64,000 nucleotides of DNA from Propionibacteriaceae bacterium (GCA_031266665.1 JAISAO010000055.1:1-64000); one strand, 5' to 3'. Shown: positions 1 through 9,009, counted from the stretch's first letter. Notes: generated by a model from the letters alone, not told the origin. A program made the numbers and translations.

Positions 1-501
1 GGGGTTGTCGGGGTGTTGGAGGGTGTTGTTCAAGTCGGTGAACAGGGCGGCGGTCTCGGCCGGGGTCAGCCAGGAGGTGAGTTGGCGGGCGAACTCGGGG
101 TCGCCTTGGTGGGCGCGCAGGATGCTCAGCAGTTCTGGGGGGATGTTTTGGCCGTAGTGGTCGCCGGCGGCCAGCCCGGAGGCTATGGCGGCGTCCTCGC
201 GTGTTTGCTTGTCGTCGTCGATCCACACCAGATAGTCGCGCGGGGCGCCGGGAAAGGTGGGCAGGCTGTCGGCGATCCGGTGGGCCTCGTCCAAGCGGCG
301 GCGGAAGTCGTCGCGCAGGTCCTCGGCCTGCCAGATGGAGGCTCCACTCCCTTGCCAGCGGCCCAGGCCGGGATAAGACAGGTAGACGCTGCGCAGTCTC
401 CGGTCGACGTCGGCGGCGTGGTATGGGACCGTGGCGATCAACTCGCCCATGGCGGACACCAGAGCGGCCATGGCGTCCAAATCGATGGAGACCAAAGCCA
501 C
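1..501 (-). CDS. WXG-like N-terminus of a large secreted (polymorphic toxin-type) protein, truncated by window edge
   Basis: The minus strand is open from a GTG at 501 to the left edge (167 codons, no stop); a GGGGGG ribosome-binding stretch precedes the GTG. The protein starts VALVSIDLDAMAALVSAM and carries a W-x-G motif (RWQGSG) near residue 53 in an otherwise helical N-terminus. It continues into a D/E-rich region without signal peptide. It lies 36 bases downstream of a WXG100-sized gene on the same strand. A small WXG protein followed by a larger one with a WXG-like head is typical of type VII (ESX)-secreted toxins. The C-terminal effector domain is outside the window, so the activity is unknown. 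Translation was done by hand. Confidence 0.6.
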   Translation of the reverse strand, partial: MALVSIDLDAMAALVSAMGELIATVPYHAADVDRRLRSVYLSYPGLGRWQGSGASIWQAEDLRDDFRRRLDEAHRIADSLPTFPGAPRDYLVWIDDDKQTREDAAIASGLAAGDHYGQNIPPELLSILRAHQGDPEFARQLTSWLTPAETAALFTDLNNTLQHPDNP

Positions 502-537
502 GACGATCCCCCCCTTTACCTTCCAGGGTCCGATCTT

Positions 538-843
538 CTAGGGTCCGAGGTTTTGCCAGTGGTTCTGCCAGGCGCCCGCCGGGACTGTGTCCGGCTCCAG
601 GTTGTAAGCCGATATGAAAGCGTCCTCGGCCTCGGCGGCGACTGTTTTCAAGTCGCTTTGGAGGGCGATCAACTGGGCGTGGACGCTGTCCGCCTGTCCG
701 CCTTTCCAGGCGCCGCCCTCGAAAGCCGCCACCGCCTGTCCGAAAGCCGACGACAAGGCATCGCACGGCCCCTCGGCCGACCAGCGGGCCGCGTTGATCG
801 CCTGACGATAAGGATTAGACACATAACGCACAGGCTCAGTCAC
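538..843 (-). CDS. WXG100-family-like small secreted protein
   Basis: The 101-residue product has the length of ESAT-6/WXG100 proteins. A W-x-G motif (GGAWKGGQAD) lies mid-protein between two helical stretches, as in the helix-turn-helix hairpin of the family. I chose the GTG at 843 because a GGGGGG stretch lies about 8 bases upstream and the frame further upstream encodes Arg/His-rich junk. No signal peptide is visible, as expected for type VII substrates. It is probably co-transcribed with the next gene (501 to left edge), whose product it may escort. The usual C-terminal YxxxD/E secretion signal is not obvious. No ESX machinery gene is in the window. Confidence 0.6.
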   Translation of the reverse strand: MTEPVRYVSNPYRQAINAARWSAEGPCDALSSAFGQAVAAFEGGAWKGGQADSVHAQLIALQSDLKTVAAEAEDAFISAYNLEPDTVPAGAWQNHWQNLGP

Positions 844-1068
844 AGCAACGACCCCCCGGGAATGTCGCCGATGGTGCCAGCCATCATGGGCCTTCTTCCA
901 ACGAGGATTCGGAGACGCCTGGGCCAAAGAGACCGGGGCGGCAGGACAAACCCGCAACCCAAGCTTGGCACAACCCGACCGGAACCGCCAACCACTCGTC
1001 ACTCGTCGTTCGAGGGGTGACATCCGCCGGCCGGGTCACACCGCCAGGGGACGGACGTGGCGGGCAGG

Positions 1069-2679
1069 TCAGTCCGGCGGGCGGAGCGCCCGGGACAACT
1101 CGGCCACACTGTCACGGACCGCCTGGCGGAAGCCGTCGTGGTCGCCGATGGCGGGCGGGAAGATTGTGCGCAGGGCGAGCAGGCGGTCGGCCAGGCCCGG
1201 GGCGGGGCCTTGGGCGGCGGCGGCCAAGCGGGCGGCCTGGGGGTCTTCCAGGGTGACCGGCCGGCTCTCCAGCCGCAGCCGGCCGCCGGCGGCGGCGCGG
1301 ACGAAGAGGCACCAGGCGGCCACCACCTCGGCGCCGGCCCGGGGCGTGGCGCCGGCGGCCAAGCCTTCCTGGACCGCGCCCAGTAGGCGTTGGGGCAGTT
1401 TGGTCGAGCCGTCCCGGGCCACCTGGAGGACGCTGTGGCCGATGTGGGGATTGTCGAAACGGGCGAACACCTGGTCGCGGTAGTCGGTCAAATCCAGCCC
1501 CGGCGGGGCGGTCAGGGTGGGGAGCAAGTCGTCGTCGGTCAGACGGGTGACCCGCTGGCGGACGAAGGGGTCGGCCATGGCCTGGGCGATGGTGCTCCGC
1601 CCCCGCAGACAGCCCAGATAGGCGGCGGCCGAGTGGGCGGCGTTGAGCAGGCGCAGCTTGACTAGCTCATAGGGCTCCACCTCGTCGGCCAAGGTGGCGC
1701 CGGCCCGCTCCCAAGGTGGCCTGGGGCCGGCGAAACGGTCCTCGATGACCCACTGGAGGAAGGGCTCGCCCACCACCAGCCCGGCGTCGTCCAGCCCCAG
1801 CAGGTCCTGCGCCAGCCGGTGGTGGGCGGAGCTGGTGGCGGGCACGATCCGGTCCACCATGGTGCTGGGGCAGGCCACATGGTCAGCCAGCCACTGGCTG
1901 AAGGCCGTGTCGTCCAGCCCTTGGGCCAGTTCGGCCAAGCGGTGGCGCAAGACTCGGCCATTGGCCACCAGGTTGTCGCAGGACAACAGCGTGATCGGCT
2001 GGCCGCCTTGGCGGAAACGCCGCGCCAGGCCGCGCAGCAACAAGCCCAGGGCTTCTCCGCCGGTCGGTCGGCCGGCCTCCGCCCGGCCCGCCAGTTCTCG
2101 CCCGGCCGCCGCCAACTCGGCGGGCCAGCCCGTGATCGCGCCAGCGTCCGGTCCCATGGCCGTGCCGCCGCCCAGTCCCAGGGCCGCGCCGCCCTCCGGC
2201 CCCGTGGCCGGGCCATCGCCCGACACCGCCGGTGGGCCCAGGAGGCCCCAGGGGGTGTAGCCCTGCTCCGTGATGGTCAAACTGATGATGTGGGTCGTCT
2301 CCTGGGCCATAAGGTCGAGGACCGTCTCGGTCTGGGCCGGGGCGAAGAGGGCGGCGCGGAGCGAGCCGACGACCCGCAAGCTCAGTCGGTCCGCCCCCAG
2401 GGTCAAGACGGAGTAGAGCCCGTCCTGGGGGTCGAGCCGGTCCTTGACCGCCCGGTGGCGCGGGCTGACGCCGGCGATGCCCCAGCGTCGGTCGCCGCCG
2501 GCCGCGGCCGCCAGTTCGGTGTAGACCGCCTGATGGGCCCGGTGGAAGGCCCCCAGCCCCAGATGGACCAGGCCGAGGCCGAGGTCGTGGGGGTCGAAGG
2601 CCGGGAGGTCGACGTCGGGGCGGCGCGACAGCCGGGCCAGGGTCTCGGGTCCCAGACGAGACCTCGGACGGTCGGTCAT
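1069..2679 (-). CDS. Mannitol-dehydrogenase-family hexuronate reductase (fructuronate/tagaturonate reductase)
   Basis: This NAD(P)-dependent polyol dehydrogenase reduces fructuronate to mannonate (UxuB) or tagaturonate to altronate (UxaB). The Rossmann start LGLVHLGLGAFHRAHQAVY is near residue 35, SLTITEQGY near 135, STMVDRIVP near 280, WVIEDRF near 318, and the catalytic Lys with K-x5-N-x2-H (VKLRLLNAAHS) near 345. The 536 residues exceed the family norm because of a Gly/Ala/Pro-rich stretch at about 145-190. It diverges from uxaC-uxaA across a LacI-type operator at 2736. Because uxaA (altronate dehydratase) is present and no uxuA is seen, the galacturonate branch is favoured, although the WVIEDRF segment resembles UxuB. 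I left the symbol empty. Confidence 0.82.
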   Translation of the reverse strand: MTDRPRSRLGPETLARLSRRPDVDLPAFDPHDLGLGLVHLGLGAFHRAHQAVYTELAAAAGGDRRWGIAGVSPRHRAVKDRLDPQDGLYSVLTLGADRLSLRVVGSLRAALFAPAQTETVLDLMAQETTHIISLTITEQGYTPWGLLGPPAVSGDGPATGPEGGAALGLGGGTAMGPDAGAITGWPAELAAAGRELAGRAEAGRPTGGEALGLLLRGLARRFRQGGQPITLLSCDNLVANGRVLRHRLAELAQGLDDTAFSQWLADHVACPSTMVDRIVPATSSAHHRLAQDLLGLDDAGLVVGEPFLQWVIEDRFAGPRPPWERAGATLADEVEPYELVKLRLLNAAHSAAAYLGCLRGRSTIAQAMADPFVRQRVTRLTDDDLLPTLTAPPGLDLTDYRDQVFARFDNPHIGHSVLQVARDGSTKLPQRLLGAVQEGLAAGATPRAGAEVVAAWCLFVRAAAGGRLRLESRPVTLEDPQAARLAAAAQGPAPGLADRLLALRTIFPPAIGDHDGFRQAVRDSVAELSRALRPPD

Positions 2680-2735
2680 GGCCTAGTCGGTCCTCTCCTG
2701 GCGACAGCGGTGGCGCGAAGCGGCGACGGTGGTGA

Positions 2736-2747
2736 GAAACCGCTTTC
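2736..2747. promoter_or_regulatory. LacI-type operator between hexuronate genes
   Basis: GAAACCGCTTTC fits the LacI/GalR consensus GAAAnCGnTTTC. It sits in the divergent intergenic region of the reductase and uxaC, just upstream of a possible -10 (TAGGAT, 2752-2757) for uxaC. Identical 12-mers lie at 9010-9021 and 10243-10254 in the adjacent ABC-importer cluster, so the LacI protein encoded at 9079-10083 is the likely ligand-responsive repressor of all three. Confidence 0.75.
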
Positions 2748-2822
2748 ACCGCTAGGATACAACCCACGGCCCGACCAGACCAGACGGTGGCTGGGAGGCC
2801 AGACTCACTGGGGGGAGACGTC

Positions 2823-4289
2823 TTGCGCGCCATCGGGGAAACCGGCCGTCACCAGCCGGTCCGACTCGTCCTGCACCCCGACCGGGTTCTCCCGACACAG
2901 CCCGGCCGGCGGGCCATCGCCCGGCAGATCCTGGCCCAGACCGAGACCCTACCGATCGTGTCGCCGCACGGTCACGTCGATGTCGCTCTGCTGGCCGAGG
3001 ACCGGCCCTTCCCCGACCCGGCCGAGTTGTTCATCCGCCCCGACCACTACCTCACCCGGATGCTCGGCTCCCAGGGCATCGGCCGCGAACGGCTGGGACT
3101 GCCCGCCGACCCCCAGGTGGCGCTGCCCGACCCCCGGGCGACCTGGCGCTTGTTTTGCCAGCACTGGCGTCTCTTCCGGGGCACGCCGACCCGCCACTGG
3201 CTGTTAGAGGTCTGGGGCGGCCTGTTCGGCCTGGACGAGCACCCCGGCGAGGCCAACGCCGACCGCCTCTACGACCAAATGGCGGCCCGCTTGGCCGAGC
3301 CGGACTTCCGCCCCCGCGCCCTGTTGGAGCGCTTCGGCATCGAATGGCTGGCCACCACCGACGCCGCCTGGGACTCCTTGGACCAGCACCGCCGCCTGGC
3401 CCGCGCCGGCGGCCCCGCCCGGGTGCGGCCGACCTTCCGCCCCGACGCCCTATTCGCCTTGACGGCCCCCGACTGGCGCGACCGGCTGGCCCGGTTGGAG
3501 GCGGCCGTCGGCCAAGACATCAACGGCCAGGCCACCTTCGTCGCCGCCCTGCGGCGGCGGCGCCAAGATTTCATCGCCGCCGGCGCCCGGGCCAGCGACC
3601 AGGCCGCCGTCAGCGCCGACAGCACGCCGCTGACCGCCTGGGAGGCTGATCGGGTCTTCGCCGCCGCCCTGGCCGGCCACGCCACCTCGGACCAGGCCGC
3701 CGCCTTCACCGCCCACATGGTCTTCGAGATGGCCCGGATGTCGTGCGACGACGGTTTGACAATGCAGTTCCACCCCGGCGCCGAGCGTGACTACCTGTCC
3801 CAGGTGTGGCGCCTCTGGGGGTCCGACGTGGGCTACGACATCCCAGTGGCGGTCGACTTCGTCCGGGGGCTGCGGCCGCTGCTGGAGGCCTTTGGGCACG
3901 ACCCCGGCTTCCGGATGGTGGTCTTCACCTTGGACGAGACCACCTTCTCGCGCGAGCTGGCCCCCCTGGCCGGGGTCTTCCCGGCCCTCAAACTAGGGGC
4001 GCCGTGGTGGTTCCTGGACTCGCCCGCCGGGCTGCGCCGCTTCCGCCAGGCCGTCACCGACACGGCCGGCTTCTACAACACCACCGGCTTCGTGGACGAC
4101 ACCCGGGCCTTCTGCTCCATCCCGGCGCGGCACAACCTGGCCCGCCGGATTGACGCCGGCCACCTGGCCGGATTGGTGGCGGAGCACAGCTTGGAGCTGG
4201 ACGAGGCGGTCGAGACCGCCATCGACCTGGCCTACAACCTGCCCAATCAGGCCTACCCGCCGCCGCCCGGCGGCCCGGCGGATGACTGA
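2823..4289 (+). CDS. uxaC: Glucuronate/galacturonate isomerase UxaC
   Basis: UxaC isomerises D-glucuronate or D-galacturonate to fructuronate or tagaturonate, the first cytoplasmic step of hexuronate breakdown. The metal-binding HxH is in SPHGHVD (about residues 49-51). Family signatures follow: FIRPDHYLTRML, the WRLFCQHW region, LERFGIEWLATTD, MQFHPGAERD (about 320) and the C-terminal FCSIPARHNLARR. I place the start at the TTG at 2823 because GGGGGAG lies 5-6 bases before it (488 residues); a GTG at 2787 in the same frame has no good ribosome-binding site. It overlaps uxaA by 8 bases, so the two are translationally coupled. The LacI operator 75 bases upstream implies repression without the inducing sugar. 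Confidence 0.93.
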   Translation: MRAIGETGRHQPVRLVLHPDRVLPTQPGRRAIARQILAQTETLPIVSPHGHVDVALLAEDRPFPDPAELFIRPDHYLTRMLGSQGIGRERLGLPADPQVALPDPRATWRLFCQHWRLFRGTPTRHWLLEVWGGLFGLDEHPGEANADRLYDQMAARLAEPDFRPRALLERFGIEWLATTDAAWDSLDQHRRLARAGGPARVRPTFRPDALFALTAPDWRDRLARLEAAVGQDINGQATFVAALRRRRQDFIAAGARASDQAAVSADSTPLTAWEADRVFAAALAGHATSDQAAAFTAHMVFEMARMSCDDGLTMQFHPGAERDYLSQVWRLWGSDVGYDIPVAVDFVRGLRPLLEAFGHDPGFRMVVFTLDETTFSRELAPLAGVFPALKLGAPWWFLDSPAGLRRFRQAVTDTAGFYNTTGFVDDTRAFCSIPARHNLARRIDAGHLAGLVAEHSLELDEAVETAIDLAYNLPNQAYPPPPGGPADD

Positions 4290-5802
4290 CCCGGCCACGC
4301 TGCTGTTGTTGGACGGCGGCGACGATGTGGCGGTGGCGCCACGGCCGCTGGCCGCCGGACAGGTGGTGGCGCTGGGGTCGGACCGGCTGGCCGTGGCCGA
4401 CGACATCCCGGCCGGGCACAAGATCGCCCGCCGCGACCTGGAGCCCGGCGCCGCTGTCCACAAATACGGCCAGACCATAGGCCAGGCCGTGATCCCGATC
4501 AGGGCCGGGCAACACGTCCACAGCCACAACCTGGCCATCTTGGACCCCGCCCCTAGGACCGCCACCGTCCCCGCCCTGGCCGGGCGGCCGGCCCTCCCCG
4601 CCGGGGGGCCGGATAGCTTCTGGGGCTACCGCCGCCCGGACGGGCGGGCGGCCACGCGCAACTACATCGGGCTGGTGACATCGGTCAACTGCGCCGCCGG
4701 CACCGCCAAGCTGATCGCCCGCCGGTTCGAGGACCGGCTGGCGGACCACCCGACGGTGGACGGGGTGGTGGCCTTGACCCACGACTCCGGCTGCGGCTGG
4801 ATCGCCGGCTCGAACGGGGCCGAGCTATTCCGTCGCACCCTGCTGGGGACGGCCCTCCACCCCAACTTCGCCGCCCTGGTGGTGATCGGGCTGGGCTGCG
4901 AGATGCTACTGCCGGGGGACCTCTTAGACGACTTGGGGAATCGGGCGGCGGCCTGTCTGACCATCCAGGAGCAGGGCGGGGTCAAGGCCACGGTCGAGGC
5001 CGGCGTGGCGGCGGTCGAACGGCTGTTGCCGCTGGTGGGCCAAGCCCGGCGGCAGCCGATCAGTTGTTCGGAGCTGGTGCTGGCGGTCAAGTGCGGCGGC
5101 TCGGACGCCTACTCCGGCATCAGCGCCAACCCCGCCCTGGGCCGGGCGGCCGACCGGCTGGTGGCGGCCGGCGGCCGGGTGGTGCTGGGCGAGACGCCGG
5201 AGTTGCACGGCGCCGAGCACCTGCTGACCGGTCGGGCGACCAGCGCCGCCGCGGCCGAGCGGCTGCGTCGCCGGATGGACTGGTGGCGGGACCACACCGC
5301 CGCCCACCAGGGCGGCCTGGATCACAACCCCTCGCCCGGCAACAAGGCCGGCGGGCTGACCACCATCTGGGAGAAGTCCCTGGGCGCGGTGGCCAAAGCC
5401 GGTTCCTCGCCGCTGGTCGACGTGGTCGACTACGCCGAAGCGGTGACCCGTCCCGGGCTGACCTTCATGGACACCCCTGGCTACGACCCGGTCAGCGTCA
5501 CCGGCCTGGTGGCCGGCGGCGCCCACCTGGTGGCCTTCACCACCGGCCGGGGGTCGGTCTTCGGCTGCCGCCCCGCGCCCTGCCTCAAGATTGCCAGCAA
5601 TTCCCAGATCTATCAGCGGATGGACGGCGACTTGGACCTTGACGCCGGCGGCGTGATCGACGGCCGGACCAGCCTGGAGGCCATGGGCGAGACCATCTTC
5701 CAGCGCCTGGTCGAGGTCGCCTCCGGGCGACAGACGGCGGCCGAGACCCTCGGCCTGGGGGGCGACGAGTTCGTCCCTTGGCAGTTGGGGGCGGTGGTGT
5801 GA
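4282..5802 (+). CDS. uxaA: Altronate dehydratase UxaA
   Basis: UxaA dehydrates D-altronate to 2-keto-3-deoxygluconate. The 506-residue product contains both parts of the enzyme: an N-terminal SAF domain (about residues 1-95, with DDIPAGHKIARRDL and HVHSHNL) and the large catalytic domain beginning GYRRPDGRAATRNYIG (about 112). Conserved segments with possible metal or Fe-S ligands follow: SVNCAAGTAK, HDSGCGW, LVLAVKCGGSDAYSG, GNKAGGLTTIWEKSLG and FGCRPAPCLKI. The start ATG at 4282 lies inside the end of uxaC. The gene ends convergently 33 bases from the glycosidase gene. KDG kinase and aldolase are not in the window. Confidence 0.93.
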   Translation: MTDPATLLLLDGGDDVAVAPRPLAAGQVVALGSDRLAVADDIPAGHKIARRDLEPGAAVHKYGQTIGQAVIPIRAGQHVHSHNLAILDPAPRTATVPALAGRPALPAGGPDSFWGYRRPDGRAATRNYIGLVTSVNCAAGTAKLIARRFEDRLADHPTVDGVVALTHDSGCGWIAGSNGAELFRRTLLGTALHPNFAALVVIGLGCEMLLPGDLLDDLGNRAAACLTIQEQGGVKATVEAGVAAVERLLPLVGQARRQPISCSELVLAVKCGGSDAYSGISANPALGRAADRLVAAGGRVVLGETPELHGAEHLLTGRATSAAAAERLRRRMDWWRDHTAAHQGGLDHNPSPGNKAGGLTTIWEKSLGAVAKAGSSPLVDVVDYAEAVTRPGLTFMDTPGYDPVSVTGLVAGGAHLVAFTTGRGSVFGCRPAPCLKIASNSQIYQRMDGDLDLDAGGVIDGRTSLEAMGETIFQRLVEVASGRQTAAETLGLGGDEFVPWQLGAVV

Positions 5803-5835
5803 CCCCGCCTGGGGACGGCACTCTCGCTTCGAGTC

Positions 5836-7455
5836 TCACCAACTGGGATCGATCAGCCGGGGCGGGCTGACTGGTCGGACGCCACCGGGGCCGGTCAGGT
5901 CCAGCCGCTCGTTGGGCCCCGGGGACAGCGCCCAACGCCGGTCGCCCCAGACCAGTTCCCCGGAGGGCGGACGGCGGGCCAGGCCGATCACGGCCGTCGG
6001 CCGCCCGTCGGCCACCACCACCCGCCAGCCGGCCGGGAAGCTGAGCCAGTCCGAGCCGTCGCGCCCGACCTGGACGGTCGCGCCGTCGCCGGCCAGGACG
6101 TAAGCCTGGCCGGCGTGGCGCCGGGCGTGGGCCCAGGCCCGGGGCGCGGCCCCCGCCTCCAACCGGGTCAGGTCCAAGCCGTTGAGCCACAGCTCGCCGT
6201 CGGGCCGGGCCAACAGGCCGGCACAACGCTCAATGGTGTCGATGAACCAGAGCAGACAGGGGGCGTAGGCCGAGGCGAAGCCGGGCTCCCCGGACCAGGG
6301 GTCGAGGCACTGGGGGAAGCGGTCGGCCACCGCCAGCGCCGCCAAGGCCCCCAGCTGGACGGTCGCCAGTTCGGCTAGGCGGCCGTGGGGCTCGAAGGCG
6401 TCTGGCGCCCGCAACAGGCTGAGCAGGTTGATCGGCCCGCCCCAGGAGTTGCGCCGATAGTCGTGGTCGAAGCGGGGGTCGTCCAGGGCCAGCGAGGTGA
6501 AGCCATAGGGGGAGGCGAACTTGGCGCTGTGCAATAGGTAGCTCTCCAAGGCGGCGTCGAAGCAAGCGTCGTCGCCCACCTCGCAGGCCAGGACCCGCAA
6601 CAAGACGTCCGACTGGACGCGGCGCGGCCGGCCGGCGGCGTCCCGGTCGTAGAAGAACTGGTCCTCGGCGTCGTGGCACTGCCGCCACAGGGCCGCCCGA
6701 CTGGCCGCCGCCTTGGCCCGCCAGCCGGTCGGGTCACCGCCCAACTCCGCCGCCATCAGGGCCAAATAGTCCCGTTGGCAAGCCACATTGGCGGTCAGGT
6801 CGGGGGCGATCAGCGGCAGGCCGGGATAGTCCGGATCCCAGCGGGCGGCGTCGCCTAGGTGGCAGCGCTGGGGCATGAACCAACAGCGGGGCGAGTTGTC
6901 GTGGCCGGTGTCGAAGGCGCAGAAGATCTCGACCCCGCCCGTGCCCCGAGTGTCCCGGTGGGCGGCCAGCCAGTCGTCCATCCGGGCCATGGCCCGGTAG
7001 AGGGCGCGCAGGTGGTCCCGGTCCCCGGTGGCCTGGTAATGGCGCCAGACGCTGCGGGCCAAGGGCGTCACCATTTGGATCTGGCAGAAGCCCGGCCCGG
7101 CCGGGGTCAGCTTGTAGGGCAGCAGGCCGTCGGCCCGCTGGTGACGGGCGAAGCCCAGTTGGGTGGCGCGCACGATGTCGGGGGCGAAGCGGTCCAGCGT
7201 CTCGGCGCAGATCGTGGCCGTGCTCTCCAGCCAACAGCCCTGGTAGCCGCCGCCCTCGTGCAATATTAATTGCTCAGAATGGTCCAGCGGTCGCAGACAG
7301 TCCGCCAATTCCCGCCAGGCCTGTTCCCAGCGAAGCTGTAGCGGTCCGCCGACGGCGGCGAAGCCCGTCCCGCTGTCCGCCAGCGCCCGGCCCAGGGGAC
7401 CGGCCGGCGCTGTGGCGCTCTCCAGCCGTTGGACCGCTTCTTCCAGGACTGACAT
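5836..7455 (-). CDS. Trehalase-fold (GH37/GH63-like) cytoplasmic glycoside hydrolase
   Basis: The 539-residue product has no signal peptide and reads as an (alpha/alpha)6-barrel hydrolase of the MGH1/trehalase type. Seen: repeated barrel helices, the segment CAFDTGHDNSPRCW (about residue 220) matching the DNSPR acid-site region of GH63/GH37-like enzymes, the NSWGGPINLLSLL segment (about 375) corresponding to their RGPIW motif, and a short beta-rich C-terminal cap. The ATG at 7455 follows GGGAGG. It is the last gene of lacI - binding protein - hydrolase on the minus strand and is separated from the binding-protein gene by a strong hairpin. The linked hexuronate genes suggest it acts on an imported uronic-acid-containing oligosaccharide, but the substrate is not readable from sequence. 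Confidence 0.75.
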   Translation of the reverse strand: MSVLEEAVQRLESATAPAGPLGRALADSGTGFAAVGGPLQLRWEQAWRELADCLRPLDHSEQLILHEGGGYQGCWLESTATICAETLDRFAPDIVRATQLGFARHQRADGLLPYKLTPAGPGFCQIQMVTPLARSVWRHYQATGDRDHLRALYRAMARMDDWLAAHRDTRGTGGVEIFCAFDTGHDNSPRCWFMPQRCHLGDAARWDPDYPGLPLIAPDLTANVACQRDYLALMAAELGGDPTGWRAKAAASRAALWRQCHDAEDQFFYDRDAAGRPRRVQSDVLLRVLACEVGDDACFDAALESYLLHSAKFASPYGFTSLALDDPRFDHDYRRNSWGGPINLLSLLRAPDAFEPHGRLAELATVQLGALAALAVADRFPQCLDPWSGEPGFASAYAPCLLWFIDTIERCAGLLARPDGELWLNGLDLTRLEAGAAPRAWAHARRHAGQAYVLAGDGATVQVGRDGSDWLSFPAGWRVVVADGRPTAVIGLARRPPSGELVWGDRRWALSPGPNERLDLTGPGGVRPVSPPRLIDPSW

Positions 7456-7530
7456 CTGGCCTCCCGCCTCGGGTGCTCTCCCGCCCGTCGGGGCGATCTT
7501 CTCATCCGCCCGCAGTTGGCCGAGGACGGT

Positions 7531-7560
7531 GGGGGGCACGGCCCGAAGACCGTGCCCCCC
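7531..7560 (-). terminator. Strong intergenic hairpin after the sugar-binding-protein gene
   Basis: A perfect 11-bp stem (GGGGGGCACGG paired with CCGTGCCCCCC) encloses an 8-base loop, between the stop of the binding protein (7584) and the start of the hydrolase (7455). There is no U-run after it. It is therefore more likely an attenuator or a 3'-end stabiliser that lets the binding protein be expressed above the downstream enzyme than a full terminator. Confidence 0.6.
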
Positions 7561-7583
7561 GTGGCTGCTGGTGTTATCTGATG

Positions 7584-8903
7584 TTATGAGGAGGCTGCCA
7601 GGTCGGTCGACAGCTTGTTCACCCAATCGGCCCCCGCCTGGGCCGGGGTCATACGGTTGAACAAGACCTCAGCCTCAGCGTCTTGGCAGTACTTATTCAT
7701 GTTGGCGCCGCCGTTGGGCTGGGGCGGGGCGACGGTGCCCGAGTCGAGGGTCGACTGGACGTATTCGGCCGCCACCTGGTTCGACCCCTCCAACAGCGGG
7801 GCGACAACCGCCAAGGTGTCGGGGTTGAAGGGCACGCCGCGGCTGTCCTTGATCAGGGCGGCGGCGGCCGGGTTGTCGAGGAACCAGTCCATCAGCAGGG
7901 CGGCCTCTTCGGGATGGGCGGTCTGGGCGTTGATGGCCCAGAAGGCCGACGGCAACAGGGCCACGCCGTTCTGGGCCGTGTTGGTCGGCGGGGTCAAGAT
8001 GATGGTCTGGCCGCCATCCGAGTAGGTGCCGATCAGGTTGCTGTAGCCGAAGGTGATGGCGGCCTGGCCGAGGGTGTAGAGCTGTTGGTCCGGCGGCAGC
8101 GCCCAGCCGGCTGTCACGATGGTCGGGTCGGGCAGGCCGCCGCCGTCGCGCAACTCGAGTTCGATCTCGTACCAGGTGGCCACCTGTTCGGCGGTCACGC
8201 CGAGGGTGCCTTCCCAGGTGTACATGCCGAACTCGCTCAACTGGCCGGTGTAGGTCCCCATGATGTCTTGGACGCGCAGGTCGATGCCGTAGATCGGCTG
8301 GCCGGACTCATTGGTCAGCCCCGCCTGGCCGACCGCGTTGGCCACGGCCACCAGGTCGGCCCACTTCCAGTCGGTCGTCGGAACCTCGACCCCGGCCTGG
8401 GCCAGGATGTCGGTGTTGACGAAGGCGGCGGTGGCGTTGCCGCCGGTCGGCAGGCCGTAGAGCACGCCATCGACCGTGGCATTGGTGGTCGAAAAGGCCG
8501 GGTACTTGTCGATGTGGGCCAACTCGGCCACGGTCGACAAGTCGAGCAGCGCCCCGACGGCGCCGTACTCCTGGGGCTTGGCCCCGCCCAGGGCGAAGAC
8601 GTCCGGGGCGGTCTGGCCGCCGGAGCCGAAGTCGGTGGCCAAGCGGTTGAAGAGATCGTCCGGGCTGCCGACCGGGGTCTGCTGGACCGTGATATTGGGG
8701 TACTCGTCCTCGAACAGGTCGATCACCTGGGCGAACAGGGCCGCCCGGTTGTCATCGCCCCACCACGACATCTCTAACGTCACCGCCTCGGAGACGTCTT
8801 GGTCCGGGGGCTGGTCGGAGTTGGAGCAGCCGGTCAGGGCCAAAGCCGCCGCCGCGACCGTGGCCAGCGCCAGTTTGATTGTTTTTCTGGTGTCACGCCT
8901 CAT
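7584..8903 (-). CDS. Carbohydrate ABC transporter substrate-binding lipoprotein
   Basis: This extracytoplasmic sugar-binding protein (family 1, MalE/UgpB-like) delivers its ligand to the permeases encoded at 10294-12181. A lipoprotein signal peptide with lipobox ALALTGC occupies roughly the first 25 residues, followed by a Ser/Asp-rich linker and the mature fold starting VTLEMSWWGDDN. Later conserved segments include GLPTGGNATAAFVNTDIL and the SAFWAINAQTAHPEEA region. The start ATG at 8903 follows AGGAGACGCA. A LacI operator lies about 107 bases upstream, overlapping the probable transcription start. The gene is followed by a strong hairpin. The ligand is unknown; an oligosaccharide with uronic acid is inferred from co-regulation. 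Confidence 0.9.
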   Translation of the reverse strand: MRRDTRKTIKLALATVAAAALALTGCSNSDQPPDQDVSEAVTLEMSWWGDDNRAALFAQVIDLFEDEYPNITVQQTPVGSPDDLFNRLATDFGSGGQTAPDVFALGGAKPQEYGAVGALLDLSTVAELAHIDKYPAFSTTNATVDGVLYGLPTGGNATAAFVNTDILAQAGVEVPTTDWKWADLVAVANAVGQAGLTNESGQPIYGIDLRVQDIMGTYTGQLSEFGMYTWEGTLGVTAEQVATWYEIELELRDGGGLPDPTIVTAGWALPPDQQLYTLGQAAITFGYSNLIGTYSDGGQTIILTPPTNTAQNGVALLPSAFWAINAQTAHPEEAALLMDWFLDNPAAAALIKDSRGVPFNPDTLAVVAPLLEGSNQVAAEYVQSTLDSGTVAPPQPNGGANMNKYCQDAEAEVLFNRMTPAQAGADWVNKLSTDLAASS

Positions 8904-9009
8904 TGCGTCTCCTGAGTTGTGTAAGGCGGCGGCTGACCGCCCGGTGGTTTGTCGCCGGGCGAGTCCGATCCGCTCGACGGGGCGGCCGACAGAGCCTCGG
9001 GCCAGCCGT

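Noticed and set aside
13-1020. Long plus-strand frame (335 codons) at the left edge
   Set aside because: It is antisense to the WXG-type genes, Gly/Val/Gln-rich as expected for a GC-rich shadow frame, and has no family motif.
2787-2822. Upstream GTG start for uxaC
   Set aside because: No Shine-Dalgarno sequence; the TTG at 2823 has GGGGGAG at good spacing and gives the family length.
5585-6226. Minus-strand frame overlapping uxaA and the glycosidase gene
   Set aside because: Arg/Pro/Gly-rich product with no motif; explained as a shadow of two well-supported genes.
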